Assembly: GCA_030601885.1 (NCBI GenBank)
Contig: JAUWAU010000006.1
Location: 1-64,000 of the forward strand
Direction of reading: 5' to 3'
DNA from: Armatimonadota bacterium
GTDB taxonomy: Bacteria > Armatimonadota > Zipacnadia > JAUWAU01
DNA: 64,000 bases
Made by a program: the position numbers and the translations under genes. The notes under the pieces were generated by a model, which saw only the letters and a program-made list of their open reading frames with translations, did no database searches and was not told the origin of the DNA. Of this stretch, positions 32,044 to 41,742 are shown piece by piece. Every line of letters begins with the position of its first letter. Within the stretch, counting starts at the first letter, position 1.

Positions 32044-32896
32044 GGCGCTCATACCAGGCGGAGTGGCGGCTGAAACCCATCCGATTGTCGAGTTGCCACC
32101 GGATGAAATCGATGCGAATCCCTATCAGCCACGGGCCGAAGTGTCCGAGAACAGCGTGGCGGACCTTGCAGATTCGATAAAGAGGCACGGCATGATCCAA
32201 CCTCTCCTCGTTCGTCGGAAGGGGGAGCGATACGAACTAGTGGCGGGCGAGCGCCGCTGGCGGGCAGCTCAGATAGTGGCCATGTCCACCGTCCCATGCA
32301 TCGTCCGCGACGTCTCCGACGATCACGCTCTCCAGCTCACGCTCATCGAGAACCTTCAGCGCGAGGATCTGACAGCCATGGAGGCTGCCCGCGGCTACGA
32401 CCGGCTGATATCGGAATTCAAGCTGACACAATCAGAGCTTGCACAGCAGTTGGGGAAGAGCCGCGTCGCTATCACCAATGCCTTGCGTCTCCTGACGCTC
32501 CCGGCTGAGATCCAGGATAGCATCCAGCAAGGTGAGATCGCTGAGGGACACGGGCGAGCTCTGCTCGGTCTGGCGGACGAAGCCCAACTGACTGAGACGT
32601 GGCGGCAAGTGGTTGACAAGCAGCTCTCGGTGCGTGAGACGGAGCGACTCGTGCAGGCCAAGTCGGCCCTCCAACTGGCCCACGAGGCCAGACGTTCCCG
32701 CAAGGGCGCCGATGCGAAGCCAACGGATCCACATCTCATCGAGGTGGTGGAACGGCTTCAGACGGCTCTTGGGACGAGGGTGCAAATAAGGCCGCGCCGA
32801 TCTGGCGGAGGCACGATTCTGATTCACTACCACGACACTGAGGAGATGGCCAGAGTCATAGACGCCATGAGTGGATCCGAGTCCTGGAGTAGCTGA
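32009..32896 (+). CDS. parB: Chromosome-partitioning protein ParB (Spo0J)
   Basis: 295 residues. ParB is a CTPase clamp that loads at parS and spreads. Features: KKGLGRGLEALIPG start, the IDANPYQPRAEVSE segment, the CTP-binding boxes YELVAGERRWRAAQ and LQLTLIENLQREDLTAMEAA, the helix-turn-helix TQSELAQQLGKSRVAITNAL, and a C-terminal dimer domain (GTRVQIRPRRSGGGTILIHY). GGGAGG lies 7-8 bases before the tandem ATGATG. It is coupled to parA by a 35-base overlap. Confidence 0.92.
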   Translation: MMFKKGLGRGLEALIPGGVAAETHPIVELPPDEIDANPYQPRAEVSENSVADLADSIKRHGMIQPLLVRRKGERYELVAGERRWRAAQIVAMSTVPCIVRDVSDDHALQLTLIENLQREDLTAMEAARGYDRLISEFKLTQSELAQQLGKSRVAITNALRLLTLPAEIQDSIQQGEIAEGHGRALLGLADEAQLTETWRQVVDKQLSVRETERLVQAKSALQLAHEARRSRKGADAKPTDPHLIEVVERLQTALGTRVQIRPRRSGGGTILIHYHDTEEMARVIDAMSGSESWSS

Positions 32897-32944
32897 CACC
32901 TGCGGTTCGCCACGGAATGCGGAATTGGTAGCGACGACACCACC

Positions 32945-34189
32945 CTAAGCATCTTCCCATAGGCTCAACCCGCTTTGCTCCGCATCCCCCGGCGTCGCCC
33001 TGTGCCGGGGGATGTGGTGGCCTCTACAGAACACGTCCCGCACACGGAGATGTCCGTCGAGGATCACGAGGTCGGCGTCTTTCCCCGCTCGAATGCCGCC
33101 CTTCCTATGTGAGACGGCCATCAACGCCGCCGGCGTTTCTGACAACATTTGCACTGCATCACGTAAACCAACACCTCCATGATGAATGATATTGCGTAAT
33201 GCTTTGTCCATTGTCAGCACACTTCCCGCATACCGTTGGCCGTCGGGGCGATAGGCAACCTCGTCCGTGACGCGGATCTCGCTGCCCAGGAACCGATACG
33301 TGCCGGGCGGCAGCCCGGCAGCCGGCATCGCGTCGGTGATGACGCAGGCCTCCCGGGGTCGCTTGTTCTTCAGGACGAGCTGCAATAGCAACGGCGGCAG
33401 GTGCTTGCCGTCGGCGATGATCTCCACGGTCAGCTCATCTCTTAGCAGGGCCATTTCCGCGAGGCCGAGTTTCTTTTCCGCCACGTGGCGATGAAACGTT
33501 GACTGGGCGCAGTACACATGCGTGACGAGCCTTGTGCCCGCATCTATGGCAGCAAGCACCTCCTCGTGGCTCGCGTCGGAATGCCCGAGAGCAGCGACGA
33601 TCCCACGTGTCGTGAGCGCCCTGATGAAGTCCATGGCCCCAGGCAGCTCTGGGGCCAGCGACCAGACTTGGACGAAGTCGCCGAACTGCTGCAATGTGGG
33701 CTCGTAGTCAGCGCGTGTGGGGGCTGTGATCGAGGTCTCCGGCTGAGCCCCGCGCTCGACGCTGCTGAAATAGGGCCCTTCGACGTACGCCCCGAGCAGC
33801 TCCGGATAGCCCGGCTCCTGAGATGACGCGTACTCTCTGAGCGTGCCCAGCGCTGCGTGCCGTTCGTGCTGAGGCTTCGCCGCCAGCGCTGCCACCATCG
33901 CCGTGGTGCCACCGCGGGCGTGGGTGGCGAGGATGGTGGCCATTCCCTCCGGAGAGGGCGTGTCAAAGCTCTCCCCGCCGCCGCCGTGGCAGTGGATATC
34001 GACGAAGCCCGGAAGAACGATCAGCCCCCGTGCGTCGATGACTTCGGCGCCATCCGATGGCGCCTGGTCGCCACCCATTATTGCCGCGATCTTCCCGCGC
34101 TCAATGACAACGCTGGCTCTTCGTGCCAGCCCATCAGGCAGCATCACATCGCCGCCGACGATAACCGTGAGACGCTCCACTCCGCTCAT
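32945..34189 (-). CDS. nagA: N-acetylglucosamine-6-phosphate deacetylase NagA
   Basis: 414 residues of the amidohydrolase superfamily. NagA removes acetate from GlcNAc-6-P, feeding amino-sugar catabolism or peptidoglycan recycling. Visible motifs: VLPGFVDIHCHGGGGESFD (metal His pair region), AYVEGPYF (metal Glu), ALGHSDASHEEV and ITDAMPAAGLPPG (catalytic Asp). Start ATG 34189 has GGGAGAAG 9 bases upstream. It is convergent with parB and not near other amino-sugar genes. Substrate assignment to GlcNAc-6-P rests on family resemblance. Confidence 0.88.
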   Translation of the reverse strand: MSGVERLTVIVGGDVMLPDGLARRASVVIERGKIAAIMGGDQAPSDGAEVIDARGLIVLPGFVDIHCHGGGGESFDTPSPEGMATILATHARGGTTAMVAALAAKPQHERHAALGTLREYASSQEPGYPELLGAYVEGPYFSSVERGAQPETSITAPTRADYEPTLQQFGDFVQVWSLAPELPGAMDFIRALTTRGIVAALGHSDASHEEVLAAIDAGTRLVTHVYCAQSTFHRHVAEKKLGLAEMALLRDELTVEIIADGKHLPPLLLQLVLKNKRPREACVITDAMPAAGLPPGTYRFLGSEIRVTDEVAYRPDGQRYAGSVLTMDKALRNIIHHGGVGLRDAVQMLSETPAALMAVSHRKGGIRAGKDADLVILDGHLRVRDVFCRGHHIPRHRATPGDAEQSGLSLWEDA

Positions 34190-34509
34190 CGGACATTGCT
34201 TCTCCCTGTCGCTGTTCGGCACGTGCGAGCCTCCGGCCAAAGGCAGACAGCCCCTGCCGGGCACACGACACCCCCATTCTGTTCCGTCTGGTCGCATTGC
34301 CGACCTGCACGGAGACGTTGATCGAAGCTCAGACTGCACTAACGCATGCCGAACAAGGTATCCCTCAGAGGCCATGCTTCAGGTTGGCTTCGCCGGTTAA
34401 GAGGATATCGGATCCAAGTTCGCATGGAGGGCGATCGCTACGGGGGGAGAACTGTGGCCCGGGGTGAATTGTGCGCCCGTGGCGGAAGGGCTCGCCCGGC
34501 CCCACGGGG

Positions 34510-34553
34510 CCTCCCTGGTCATCCAGGGAGGGATTCCGCTTCGCGTGCGGAAT
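34510..34553. terminator. Two adjacent hairpins followed by a T-rich tract
   Basis: Hairpin 1: CCTCCCTGG-TCAT-CCAGGGAGG (34510-34531). Hairpin 2: ATTCCGC-TTCGCGT-GCGGAAT (34533-34553), followed by ACTTTCTTGATTTTT. They lie just upstream of the promoter of the efflux operon and may insulate it from upstream transcription. Confidence 0.5.
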
Positions 34554-34573
34554 ACTTTCTTGATTTTTCCGTC

Positions 34574-34601
34574 TTGACTGCTCGATGCGATTTGGTATAT
34601 A
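34574..34601 (+). promoter_or_regulatory. Probable sigma-70-type promoter for the AbrB-efflux operon
   Basis: TTGACT (34574-34579), 16-base spacer and TATATA (34596-34601) in a local AT-rich patch (TATATATAGCATATTATT region) that stands out in this GC-rich DNA. It would drive the regulator and the TolC-adaptor-RND genes. Confidence 0.6.
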
Positions 34602-34657
34602 TAGCATATTATTCATGGAAACCGTACTGATGCCATGAAGGGGGCGGAACCACGAAA

Positions 34658-34930
34658 GTGAGCACAGTGGACGAGTCAGGCGACATGGCCCAGTATTTTT
34701 TTGGGGCGGTCACGGTTGGCGAACGCGGGCAGATCGTCATACCCGCCGACGCGCGTAAGCAGTGCCACATGGAGGCGGGCGACAAACTACTCGTGTTCTA
34801 CTATCCGATCTGTCGGGGGCTGGTCCTTGCCCGGGTGGATCAAATGAACAAGATCCACGAGATGCTGCGCGCCATGGTGGACGAGGGCAAAGCGGCGCTC
34901 GCAGCGGGGGAGGCGAGCGAGGATGATTGA
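34658..34930 (+). CDS. AbrB/MazE/SpoVT-family DNA-binding regulator
   Basis: 90 residues (81 if the ATG at 34685 is used). The swapped-hairpin AbrB fold is recognisable: AVTVGERGQIVIPADARKQ, then MEAGDKLLVFYYP. A C-terminal helix (QMNKIHEMLRAMVDEGKAAL) follows. AbrB-type proteins bind DNA as dimers and commonly repress transition-state or transporter genes. GTG 34658 follows AAGGGGG at about 11 bases. It ends at the beginning of the TolC-like gene region and is probably the autoregulated first gene of the efflux operon. Confidence 0.8.
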   Translation: MSTVDESGDMAQYFFGAVTVGERGQIVIPADARKQCHMEAGDKLLVFYYPICRGLVLARVDQMNKIHEMLRAMVDEGKAALAAGEASEDD

Positions 34931-35022
34931 CGCGTGGGCTCGGAGGAGATTGCCGCACATTGCGTCGTGGCCGGTCGGAGACCGAACTGCGTGTTGTACT
35001 CGCGATCGCTTCCACTGACTGC

Positions 35023-36585
35023 ATGATCATGCCAAGGTCTTATATAACAAGTCGTTTATCATTATGTATATTAACGCTCGCCCCGGTTGCGGTGTCGGCC
35101 CGGAGCGTTCACGCCGCCAACGACGGCGAGCGGCCGCTGCTACTCACGCCCCAGCTTGCGGCGATGGGTGCCGTCATGGGAGGGCTGAAGGAGACGCTGC
35201 CGGCTGACCTGCTCAGCCGGCTCGGGCCGGAGGGCGCTCCCCGGGGCCAGCCGCTGCCGGCGGGCGGGGAGTTTGTGCTCCCGCTGCCTGCAAGCATCGG
35301 TGGCGGTGAGGTGAGGCTCTCGGCGGACGAGGCTCAAGCGTTGGCGGAGATCGGCGGCGCCATAGACGTTGAGATAGGGGTCCGCGGCGTGCGGGCCGCT
35401 AGACGCGGTGTTGCCCTTGCTGATACTGTGAGCTCGACGAGCGTCGATCTCGAAGCCGCCCGTTTCCGCCGCGGACCCGAGGTGAGTTTCATGGTCCCGA
35501 CCGACGACGGGGCCGAGGAGGTCACCGTCGTTCCCGACACGTTGTCGTCCGCGACGGTTGGCGTTCGCAAGCCCATCTGGGACATGGGCCTGAGGCGCCT
35601 GGAGAAGTACATCGCCCGGCGCAACTACGAGGTCGCCAAGAAGGAACTTGCGACGGCCGCGGGTCGTGCAGCAATGGAGGCGTATCAGCTCTGCGTGGAG
35701 TTGATGCGCAGCCAACGTCAGGCCCAGGTGGCCGCCGTCTCTCTCACACAGCGCAAGGAGATCCTCCATGTGGCCATGGTCAAGTACGCGAATGGGCAAG
35801 TGCCGAGGTTTCAGGTGATAGAGGCGGAACGCGATGTGGCGGCGGCAGAGCAGTTGCTGGCAGCGGCGGTGGCGGCCGCCGAGAAGAACGAGATAGCACT
35901 GAAGATCCTGCTGCGACTCGATCCTGAGCGCGACATCCGCGTTGAGCCGGGCTCTGTGCTGACGCCGCCCGACCTCGATCTGGAAGAGATGGTGCGACGA
36001 GCCGTGGGCGATGTCGAGGGAATCTCCGCTCGCTCCGACCTCCGCGCCACCGAGGAGCTCGCCAAGCGGGCGGCCGCCGAGATGCACCGACCCCGCGTTG
36101 AGAAGGGCCCCACCATAGACCTGCTGGGGAATGTGCTCCGCCAGACGAGCACCGGCCTTGCGTCTGAGACCTCGTGGCAGATCGGCTTTGGGGCGACGTG
36201 GAATCTATGGGACTCTGGCTCGGCGAAGAAGCAAAAGCGCCAATTGCGCGAGCACTTCGAGGCTGCCGAGCTCAGGGCCGAGCAAGCGGCAGCGCTCGTT
36301 GTGCGGCAAGTCATTTCAGCACATACAGACGTGCAGGCGGACGGCAAGCGAGTGGACGCCGCGCGGGTTGAGGTGCAGTGGGCAGCGGAGGGGTTCCGCA
36401 TCCAGATGCTGCTATATGAGGAGGGCTTCAACATCGCGGCCGACGTATTGGACGCAGAGGAGCAGCTTACCGTGGCCCGAACTGCCCTGATTGACGCGGA
36501 GCAGGATTACAACACTTCGGTAGCCAGGCTGCGCACCGCCATGGGCGACTGGCGCGCGCTGATCGGTTTGGGGGAGAATCTGTAA
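35023..36585 (+). CDS. TolC-family outer-membrane efflux channel
   Basis: 520 residues from ATG 35023 with a signal peptide (SRLSLCILTLAPVAVSARSV). The rest is helical with the coiled-coil pattern of outer-membrane efflux proteins; repeated segments such as RPVAAAEQLLAAAVAAAEKN-like RDVAAAEQLLAAAVAAAEKN and EEQLTVARTALIDAEQDYN are typical of the two OEP halves. It forms the exit duct of a tripartite pump. A TTG at 34927, directly at the stop of the AbrB gene, opens the same frame, but only 35023 or 35029 places the signal peptide at the N-terminus. Its TAA overlaps the adaptor ATG (TAATG). Confidence 0.82.
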   Translation: MIMPRSYITSRLSLCILTLAPVAVSARSVHAANDGERPLLLTPQLAAMGAVMGGLKETLPADLLSRLGPEGAPRGQPLPAGGEFVLPLPASIGGGEVRLSADEAQALAEIGGAIDVEIGVRGVRAARRGVALADTVSSTSVDLEAARFRRGPEVSFMVPTDDGAEEVTVVPDTLSSATVGVRKPIWDMGLRRLEKYIARRNYEVAKKELATAAGRAAMEAYQLCVELMRSQRQAQVAAVSLTQRKEILHVAMVKYANGQVPRFQVIEAERDVAAAEQLLAAAVAAAEKNEIALKILLRLDPERDIRVEPGSVLTPPDLDLEEMVRRAVGDVEGISARSDLRATEELAKRAAAEMHRPRVEKGPTIDLLGNVLRQTSTGLASETSWQIGFGATWNLWDSGSAKKQKRQLREHFEAAELRAEQAAALVVRQVISAHTDVQADGKRVDAARVEVQWAAEGFRIQMLLYEEGFNIAADVLDAEEQLTVARTALIDAEQDYNTSVARLRTAMGDWRALIGLGENL

Positions 36586-38348
36586 TGAACCGCAGGGCAC
36601 TCGCAATCGCTGGCGGGTTGCTGGCGGCCGTTGTCCTGGTGGTCGCGATCCTCTGGGGCTCACGGAGGGCGTCGGACGGTCTGGCAGGGACATCGCGACC
36701 GGAGATGGCAGCCAATGCGCGTGACACGGGAGCGGCATCTGCAGCGCCGGCGTCTCCGTCCAAACGACTTCAGGTGGAGGCGGCCCCGGCCACTCTCGAG
36801 ACGGCGGAGAAGACGCTTCAGGTCACGGGCACGGTGGAGGCGCGTCTCGGCCAAGACGTGACCCCAGAGCTGGGCGGGCGGGTGACCAAGGTGTTCGTTG
36901 ACGAGGGCGACTTCGTGCGCAAGGGCGCCACGCTGGTGCAATTGGACGATGACATCTACCGCGCCCAGCTCCGACAAGCCGAAGGTGCGTTGAAGGCGGC
37001 TCAGGCACAGTTGCGCCAGGCACAGCACGGGACGACATTGACCGACGACGAGACGCAGGCGAAGATCGCACAGGCCCGGGCCCAGGTGGACGCAGCGCAG
37101 TCGCAGCTTGCGAAAGCACGCACCGCCGCGCTGCTGCAAGATGAGACCGGCGAGAGCCAGATCGAGCAGGCACAGGCCGGCCTTGAGGGCGCGGAGGCAC
37201 AGCTCAAGGAGATCAAGCGAGGGGCTCGCGAACAGGAGCTGCGCCGCGCCGAGGCAACGGTGGATCAGGCACGGGCCGTGGTTGACAAGATGGAGAAGGG
37301 CGTGGAGCAGCGGCGCCGTCTTGTGCAAGCCGGAGCGATATCTCTCGAAGAGTTCATTACGTACCTGACGGAATATAGGGTTCGCAAATCACAGTACGAC
37401 TCAGCCAAGCAGGCGCTGGATCTGCTCGAGGAGGGGGCCACGGCGGAGCAGATCGCGGCGGCCGAAGCGCAGGTTCGGGCCGCGCGCGAGCTCCTGAAGC
37501 AGGCCGTATCGCGACGGGCACAGACGGACATCCGGCGGCGAGAGATCGAAGCGGCGGAGGCGCAGGTGACGCAGGTCAAAGAGACGCTCGCGATTGCTCT
37601 GGCGAACGCGAGGCAGGTACAGGTGCGCGAGGAGGATGTGGAGGCGGCACAGGGGGCCGTGCAGCAGGCACAGGCGCAGATCGACCTGATACGCCTGCGG
37701 ATCGACAAAACGGCCATCAGAGCGCCGCTCACCGGCGTTGTGTCGGAGCGGAACGTGGAACCCGGAGACCTTGTCGGCTCCACCAGCATGGCCGCCTTGC
37801 CCGGGATCGGCGCTGCATCATTGGCCCGCACACCCGGCGCCTCCACCCGCAGTGGCCTGATCCGCATCGTAGACATCAGCAGTGTGGACATCCAGGCCAA
37901 GGTGAGCGAGAAGTCCATTAGCGAAGTGACGTTGGGCCAGAGCGCCAATGTGCGCGTCGATGCCATTCCAGGCAGGACGTTCACGGGGCGCGTGAGCGAA
38001 GTTGATGTGGAGTCGTTGCCGGGGCAGCGGTCGTTTTACGTCACGGTTCGCGTGCTCAACCCTGCGAGTCTCCTGCGGCCGGGGATGTTTGCCCGGGTGA
38101 GTCTCATACTGCGGAGGGTGCAAGACGCTGTTATGGTTCCCACCGACGCCATTGTGCGACGGGACGGGCGCACTGTGCTGTATGTGGTCGGGGCGGATGG
38201 TGCGGCACACGAGCGGGCGGTTCAGACGGGTATAGAGAAGGGTGCAAAGACTCAAATCGTCGGAGATGTGCGACCCGGGGAGCTGGTCGTCGTCGCCGGC
38301 CAGGACCTGTTGCGCGACCGTGTTGCCGTCCGTGTGAATCGTCAGTGA
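36585..38348 (+). CDS. RND/HlyD-type periplasmic adaptor with extra-long coiled coil
   Basis: 587 residues, against about 350-420 for usual RND adaptors. Residues 5-25 are a membrane anchor. The biotinyl/lipoyl halves appear at LGGRVTKVFVDEGDFVRKGA and TAIRAPLTGVVSERNVEPGD; between them about 270 residues are almost pure Gln/Ala/Glu-rich heptad helix, implying a long or doubled hairpin. The beta-barrel and membrane-proximal parts follow (AKVSEKSISEVTLGQ, RVLNPASLLRPGMFARVSL). It bridges the RND pump and the TolC-like channel. The start overlaps the TolC stop as TAATG. Confidence 0.85.
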   Translation: MNRRALAIAGGLLAAVVLVVAILWGSRRASDGLAGTSRPEMAANARDTGAASAAPASPSKRLQVEAAPATLETAEKTLQVTGTVEARLGQDVTPELGGRVTKVFVDEGDFVRKGATLVQLDDDIYRAQLRQAEGALKAAQAQLRQAQHGTTLTDDETQAKIAQARAQVDAAQSQLAKARTAALLQDETGESQIEQAQAGLEGAEAQLKEIKRGAREQELRRAEATVDQARAVVDKMEKGVEQRRRLVQAGAISLEEFITYLTEYRVRKSQYDSAKQALDLLEEGATAEQIAAAEAQVRAARELLKQAVSRRAQTDIRRREIEAAEAQVTQVKETLAIALANARQVQVREEDVEAAQGAVQQAQAQIDLIRLRIDKTAIRAPLTGVVSERNVEPGDLVGSTSMAALPGIGAASLARTPGASTRSGLIRIVDISSVDIQAKVSEKSISEVTLGQSANVRVDAIPGRTFTGRVSEVDVESLPGQRSFYVTVRVLNPASLLRPGMFARVSLILRRVQDAVMVPTDAIVRRDGRTVLYVVGADGAAHERAVQTGIEKGAKTQIVGDVRPGELVVVAGQDLLRDRVAVRVNRQ

Positions 38349-38447
38349 AGGCCACTGTATCAGTGTCGGCCGGTCAGACGTGGGGCCACTTCCAGGCGGC
38401 TCGTCATATACACCCCATCACAACGCATCACTTGGTGAGATAGCACC

Positions 38448-41400
38448 GTGTGGTTGACCGCTTCATCTATTCGACGGCCCGTGCTGATACTCATGGTGAT
38501 CAGCGGGCTGCTCGTGCTCGGCCTCGTCGGCCGAAGCCGGATGCCCGTTGACCTGTACCCGAAGATCGAGCTTCCCTTCATCACGATCGTGACCGTGTAC
38601 CCGGGCGCCGGGCCCGCCGAGATGGAGGAGCTGGTCACCGAGCCCATCGAGGACGCTGTCAGCATCGTTCCCGATATCGACACTATCCGCTCCACCTCCC
38701 AGGAGGGGATCTCGACCGTGACGGTCGAGTTCTACTACGGCACTGACCTGGACGTCGCCGCCGCTGATCTGCGGGATCAAATCGACATCGTTCAGCGGGA
38801 CCTGCCCGAGGACGCCGAGCGGCCGATCCTCATCAAGGCCAATATAGCTGCGCTTCCGCTCATGACTATCGCTGCTTTCAGCGACCGACCGGCGCGGGAG
38901 CTGCGGAAGATCGCCGAGGACGATATCAAGGACCGTCTCAGTTCGCTGCCCGGTGTCGCGGCCGTCGGCGTCTCCGGGGGCGAGGTGCGCGAGATCCAGG
39001 TCGCTGTGGACAAGGACAGACTCGATGCGCTGGGCATCTCTATCTCGCAGCTCTCGCAGTTGCTCGCGGCGCAGAATCTCAACCTCCCCAGCGGCAGCAT
39101 CAAGGAGGGACGGCAGGACATCAGTGTGCGGCTGATGGGCCGCTTTGAGAGCGTTGAGGAGCTTCGCGACGTCGTGCTGCCGACGCCCGTCGGGAAGATA
39201 CGGCTCGGCGAGATCGCCGACGTCGAGGACAGCGTTGCCGACCGCACCGACATGAGCCGCCTGAACAGGCGCCAGAGCGTCGCCATCACCGTTCAGAAGC
39301 AATCGGACGCCAACACGGTGCAGACGGCCGATGCCATCAGGCGCGAGCTGAAGCGGCTGGAGCAGGAGCTGCCCGAGGACGTCCAACTCGTCGTCGCCCT
39401 CGACCAGTCAGAGTTCGTGCGCGACGCCCTGTACGACGTGCAAGAGGCTCTCATCCTCGGGGCCCTCCTCGCCGCGCTCATTGTCTTTGTCTTCCTCCAC
39501 CATATCCGGGGCACGTTCATCGTGGCGCTCGCGATCCCGACGTCCATGATCGCCACGTTCTTGCCCATCTCCTTCTTCGGTTTCACGCTGAACATGATGG
39601 TCATGTTGGGCCTGGCCCTGAGCGTGGGAATACTGGTGGACGACTCCATCGTGGTGCTGGAGAACATCACCCGCCACCTGCGGCTGGGCGAGCAGCCGGA
39701 CGTTGCGGCGCTCAACGGCCGCAGCGAAATCGGCTTCGCCGCCATTGCCATCACGCTCGTTGACGTGGTCGTGTTCGTGCCCGTGGCTTTCATGGGCGGA
39801 ATCGTCGGACAGTTTTTCTTCGCCTTCGGCATCACGGTCGTTGTGGCGACCCTGTTCTCCCTCTTCATGTCGTTTACGCTGACCCCTATGCTGGCATCGA
39901 AGTTCTTCACCAGGATCGAGGCAACAGGCAGCTCGAATCCGGGCGCGTTGGCCCGTCGAGGTCCGCTCCGCTGGATCAACGCAGTTGCGGGCAGGTTCTT
40001 TGCGGCTTTCGACCAGGCTTACGGCGCTCTGGAGCGCGCGTACCGCCGCATTCTCCAGTGGCCCGTGCGCAGCCGCTTCGCCGTGCGCATGATGCTCATC
40101 TTCGCCGGATTCGGCCTCCTCGTTCTGGTGGTTGGAGGGTTCTTCGCCGCCGGTCTGGTGAAAGGAGAATTCATGCCGTCGGTGGATGAAGGGCGCGTGG
40201 GGGTGGAGCTGGAGACGCCCCCGGGAACGCGCCTGGAGGCTACCAATCGCATCGCCGCCGAAGTCGAAGACATCGTGTTGGATCGCCGCAAGTATCCTGA
40301 AGTGGAGAGCGTAGACGCGGTCGTCGGCGCCTTCGCCGGCGCGGTGTTCATTGGCTCGACCAATCGCGGATCCAACTACGCTGGGCTGAGCGTCAAGCTC
40401 GTGGATAAGCAAGAGCGGGACCGGTCCGGCACGGAGATTGCGCACGCTCTCGCGGAGGAGCTCTCAGCCCTGGCTGGTGCCATGGTGAAGGTGCACACTG
40501 TCGGCAGAATGGCGGGCGAGCAGACGCCGATTCAACTGGAGCTCACCGGGGCCACGGACGAGGAGCTGGAGCGCACCGCGGAGCGCCTGGCGGGCGTGGT
40601 GCGAGGCGTGGCGGGGCTGGCGGATGCTGACGTCTCGTGGCGGACGGGCCGGCCCGAGGTGCGGGCGCGCATCGACCGGGAGAAGGCAGCCGATTTCGGG
40701 CTCACGGCGGTGCAGATTGCCCGGGCGCTGCGCCAGAGCATAGCCGGTGACACGGTGACGACGTACCGCGAGGGTGGCGATGAGTACGATGTGCGGGTGC
40801 GCCTGCGTGGGCTGGACCGATCGAGCGTCACGGGCATCTCGTCCGTGCTCGTCGGCACTCGTGCGGGTGTGCCGGTGGAGCTGCGGGATGTGGCGGAGGT
40901 GTATCAGGCTACCGGATACACCAACCTGGACCGCAAGAACAAGCAGCGGATGGTGGCCGTGACGGCCAACTTGGCCGGGATAGTCCTCGGCGATGCACAG
41001 AAGAGGATCACCGCGGCGATCCGCGACGAATGGGGGCTTGAGAAGGCGGCCAAGCTGCGCGGCTTGGCGGGCCTCCTGGCAAGGGTTCGCCCTCCCGAAG
41101 GCGCAAAGGACATGAGCTTGGGCAATGTCCGGATGCACTGGGGCGGCGAGTCGGAGATGCAGGCAGAGAGCATGGGGAGGCTGAACTTCGCCCTCATGCT
41201 CGCCGCGCTCTTCGTCTTTATGACCATGGCCGGGCTGTTCAACTCCATGCGCGATCCCCTGGTCATCATGTTCACGCTCCCCATGGCGCTCGTCGGCGCC
41301 ATCATCGGGCTCGCTCTGACGCAGAACAGCATCAGCATCATCTCCATGATCGGCATCATCATGCTCATGGGCATCGTGGGCAAGAACGCCATTCTCATGG

Positions 41401-41738
41401 TGGACTACACCCGGACGCTCCGGGAGCGCGGCCATACCCGGGCCGAGGCAGTTCTGGAGGCGGGACCGACGCGGATGCGCCCCATCCTGATGACCACCTT
41501 CGCCACCATAGGCGGCGTCCTGCCGACGGCGCTGGCGCTCAGCCGCGGCGCCGAGTGGCGCTCGCCCATGGCCATCGCCGTCATCGGTGGGCTGCTGCTT
41601 TCGATGGTGCTGACGCTGCTCATGATTCCCATCATGTACACGGCCGCGGAGGACATCACTGACTTCTTTCGCCGGCTGTGGTCCTGGATCGTCCGAGGCA
41701 TGTCCTGGGAAGACACCCGCGAACTATGCGCCAAGTAA
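38448..41738 (+). CDS. RND-family efflux pump, AcrB/HAE-like
   Basis: 1096 residues, 12 membrane helices and two large periplasmic loops, as expected for an inner-membrane proton-driven RND exporter. The N-terminus SSIRRPVLILMVISGLLVLG and the TM4 proton-relay segment LGLALSVGILVDDSIVVLEN are characteristic; DD in TM4 supplies the two aspartates. MIGIIMLMGIVGKNAILMVD is the second-half counterpart. Substrate (drug, lipid or metal) cannot be told from sequence. The start is GTG 38448 (GGTGAG 9 bases upstream). Third gene of the efflux operon. Confidence 0.9.
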   Translation: MWLTASSIRRPVLILMVISGLLVLGLVGRSRMPVDLYPKIELPFITIVTVYPGAGPAEMEELVTEPIEDAVSIVPDIDTIRSTSQEGISTVTVEFYYGTDLDVAAADLRDQIDIVQRDLPEDAERPILIKANIAALPLMTIAAFSDRPARELRKIAEDDIKDRLSSLPGVAAVGVSGGEVREIQVAVDKDRLDALGISISQLSQLLAAQNLNLPSGSIKEGRQDISVRLMGRFESVEELRDVVLPTPVGKIRLGEIADVEDSVADRTDMSRLNRRQSVAITVQKQSDANTVQTADAIRRELKRLEQELPEDVQLVVALDQSEFVRDALYDVQEALILGALLAALIVFVFLHHIRGTFIVALAIPTSMIATFLPISFFGFTLNMMVMLGLALSVGILVDDSIVVLENITRHLRLGEQPDVAALNGRSEIGFAAIAITLVDVVVFVPVAFMGGIVGQFFFAFGITVVVATLFSLFMSFTLTPMLASKFFTRIEATGSSNPGALARRGPLRWINAVAGRFFAAFDQAYGALERAYRRILQWPVRSRFAVRMMLIFAGFGLLVLVVGGFFAAGLVKGEFMPSVDEGRVGVELETPPGTRLEATNRIAAEVEDIVLDRRKYPEVESVDAVVGAFAGAVFIGSTNRGSNYAGLSVKLVDKQERDRSGTEIAHALAEELSALAGAMVKVHTVGRMAGEQTPIQLELTGATDEELERTAERLAGVVRGVAGLADADVSWRTGRPEVRARIDREKAADFGLTAVQIARALRQSIAGDTVTTYREGGDEYDVRVRLRGLDRSSVTGISSVLVGTRAGVPVELRDVAEVYQATGYTNLDRKNKQRMVAVTANLAGIVLGDAQKRITAAIRDEWGLEKAAKLRGLAGLLARVRPPEGAKDMSLGNVRMHWGGESEMQAESMGRLNFALMLAALFVFMTMAGLFNSMRDPLVIMFTLPMALVGAIIGLALTQNSISIISMIGIIMLMGIVGKNAILMVDYTRTLRERGHTRAEAVLEAGPTRMRPILMTTFATIGGVLPTALALSRGAEWRSPMAIAVIGGLLLSMVLTLLMIPIMYTAAEDITDFFRRLWSWIVRGMSWEDTRELCAK

Positions 41739-41742
41739 GGCA

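Larger units (their letters stand above)
34190..34657. other. Divergent intergenic region between nagA and the efflux operon
   Basis: 468 bases without a credible gene. It contains two hairpins back to back (34510-34531, 34533-34553), a T-rich stretch after them and a promoter at 34574. The nagA side shows no clear promoter to me. Confidence 0.5.

Noticed and set aside
34346..34630. 94-codon plus-strand frame upstream of the AbrB gene
   Set aside because: It spans two hairpins and the promoter and has no family likeness.
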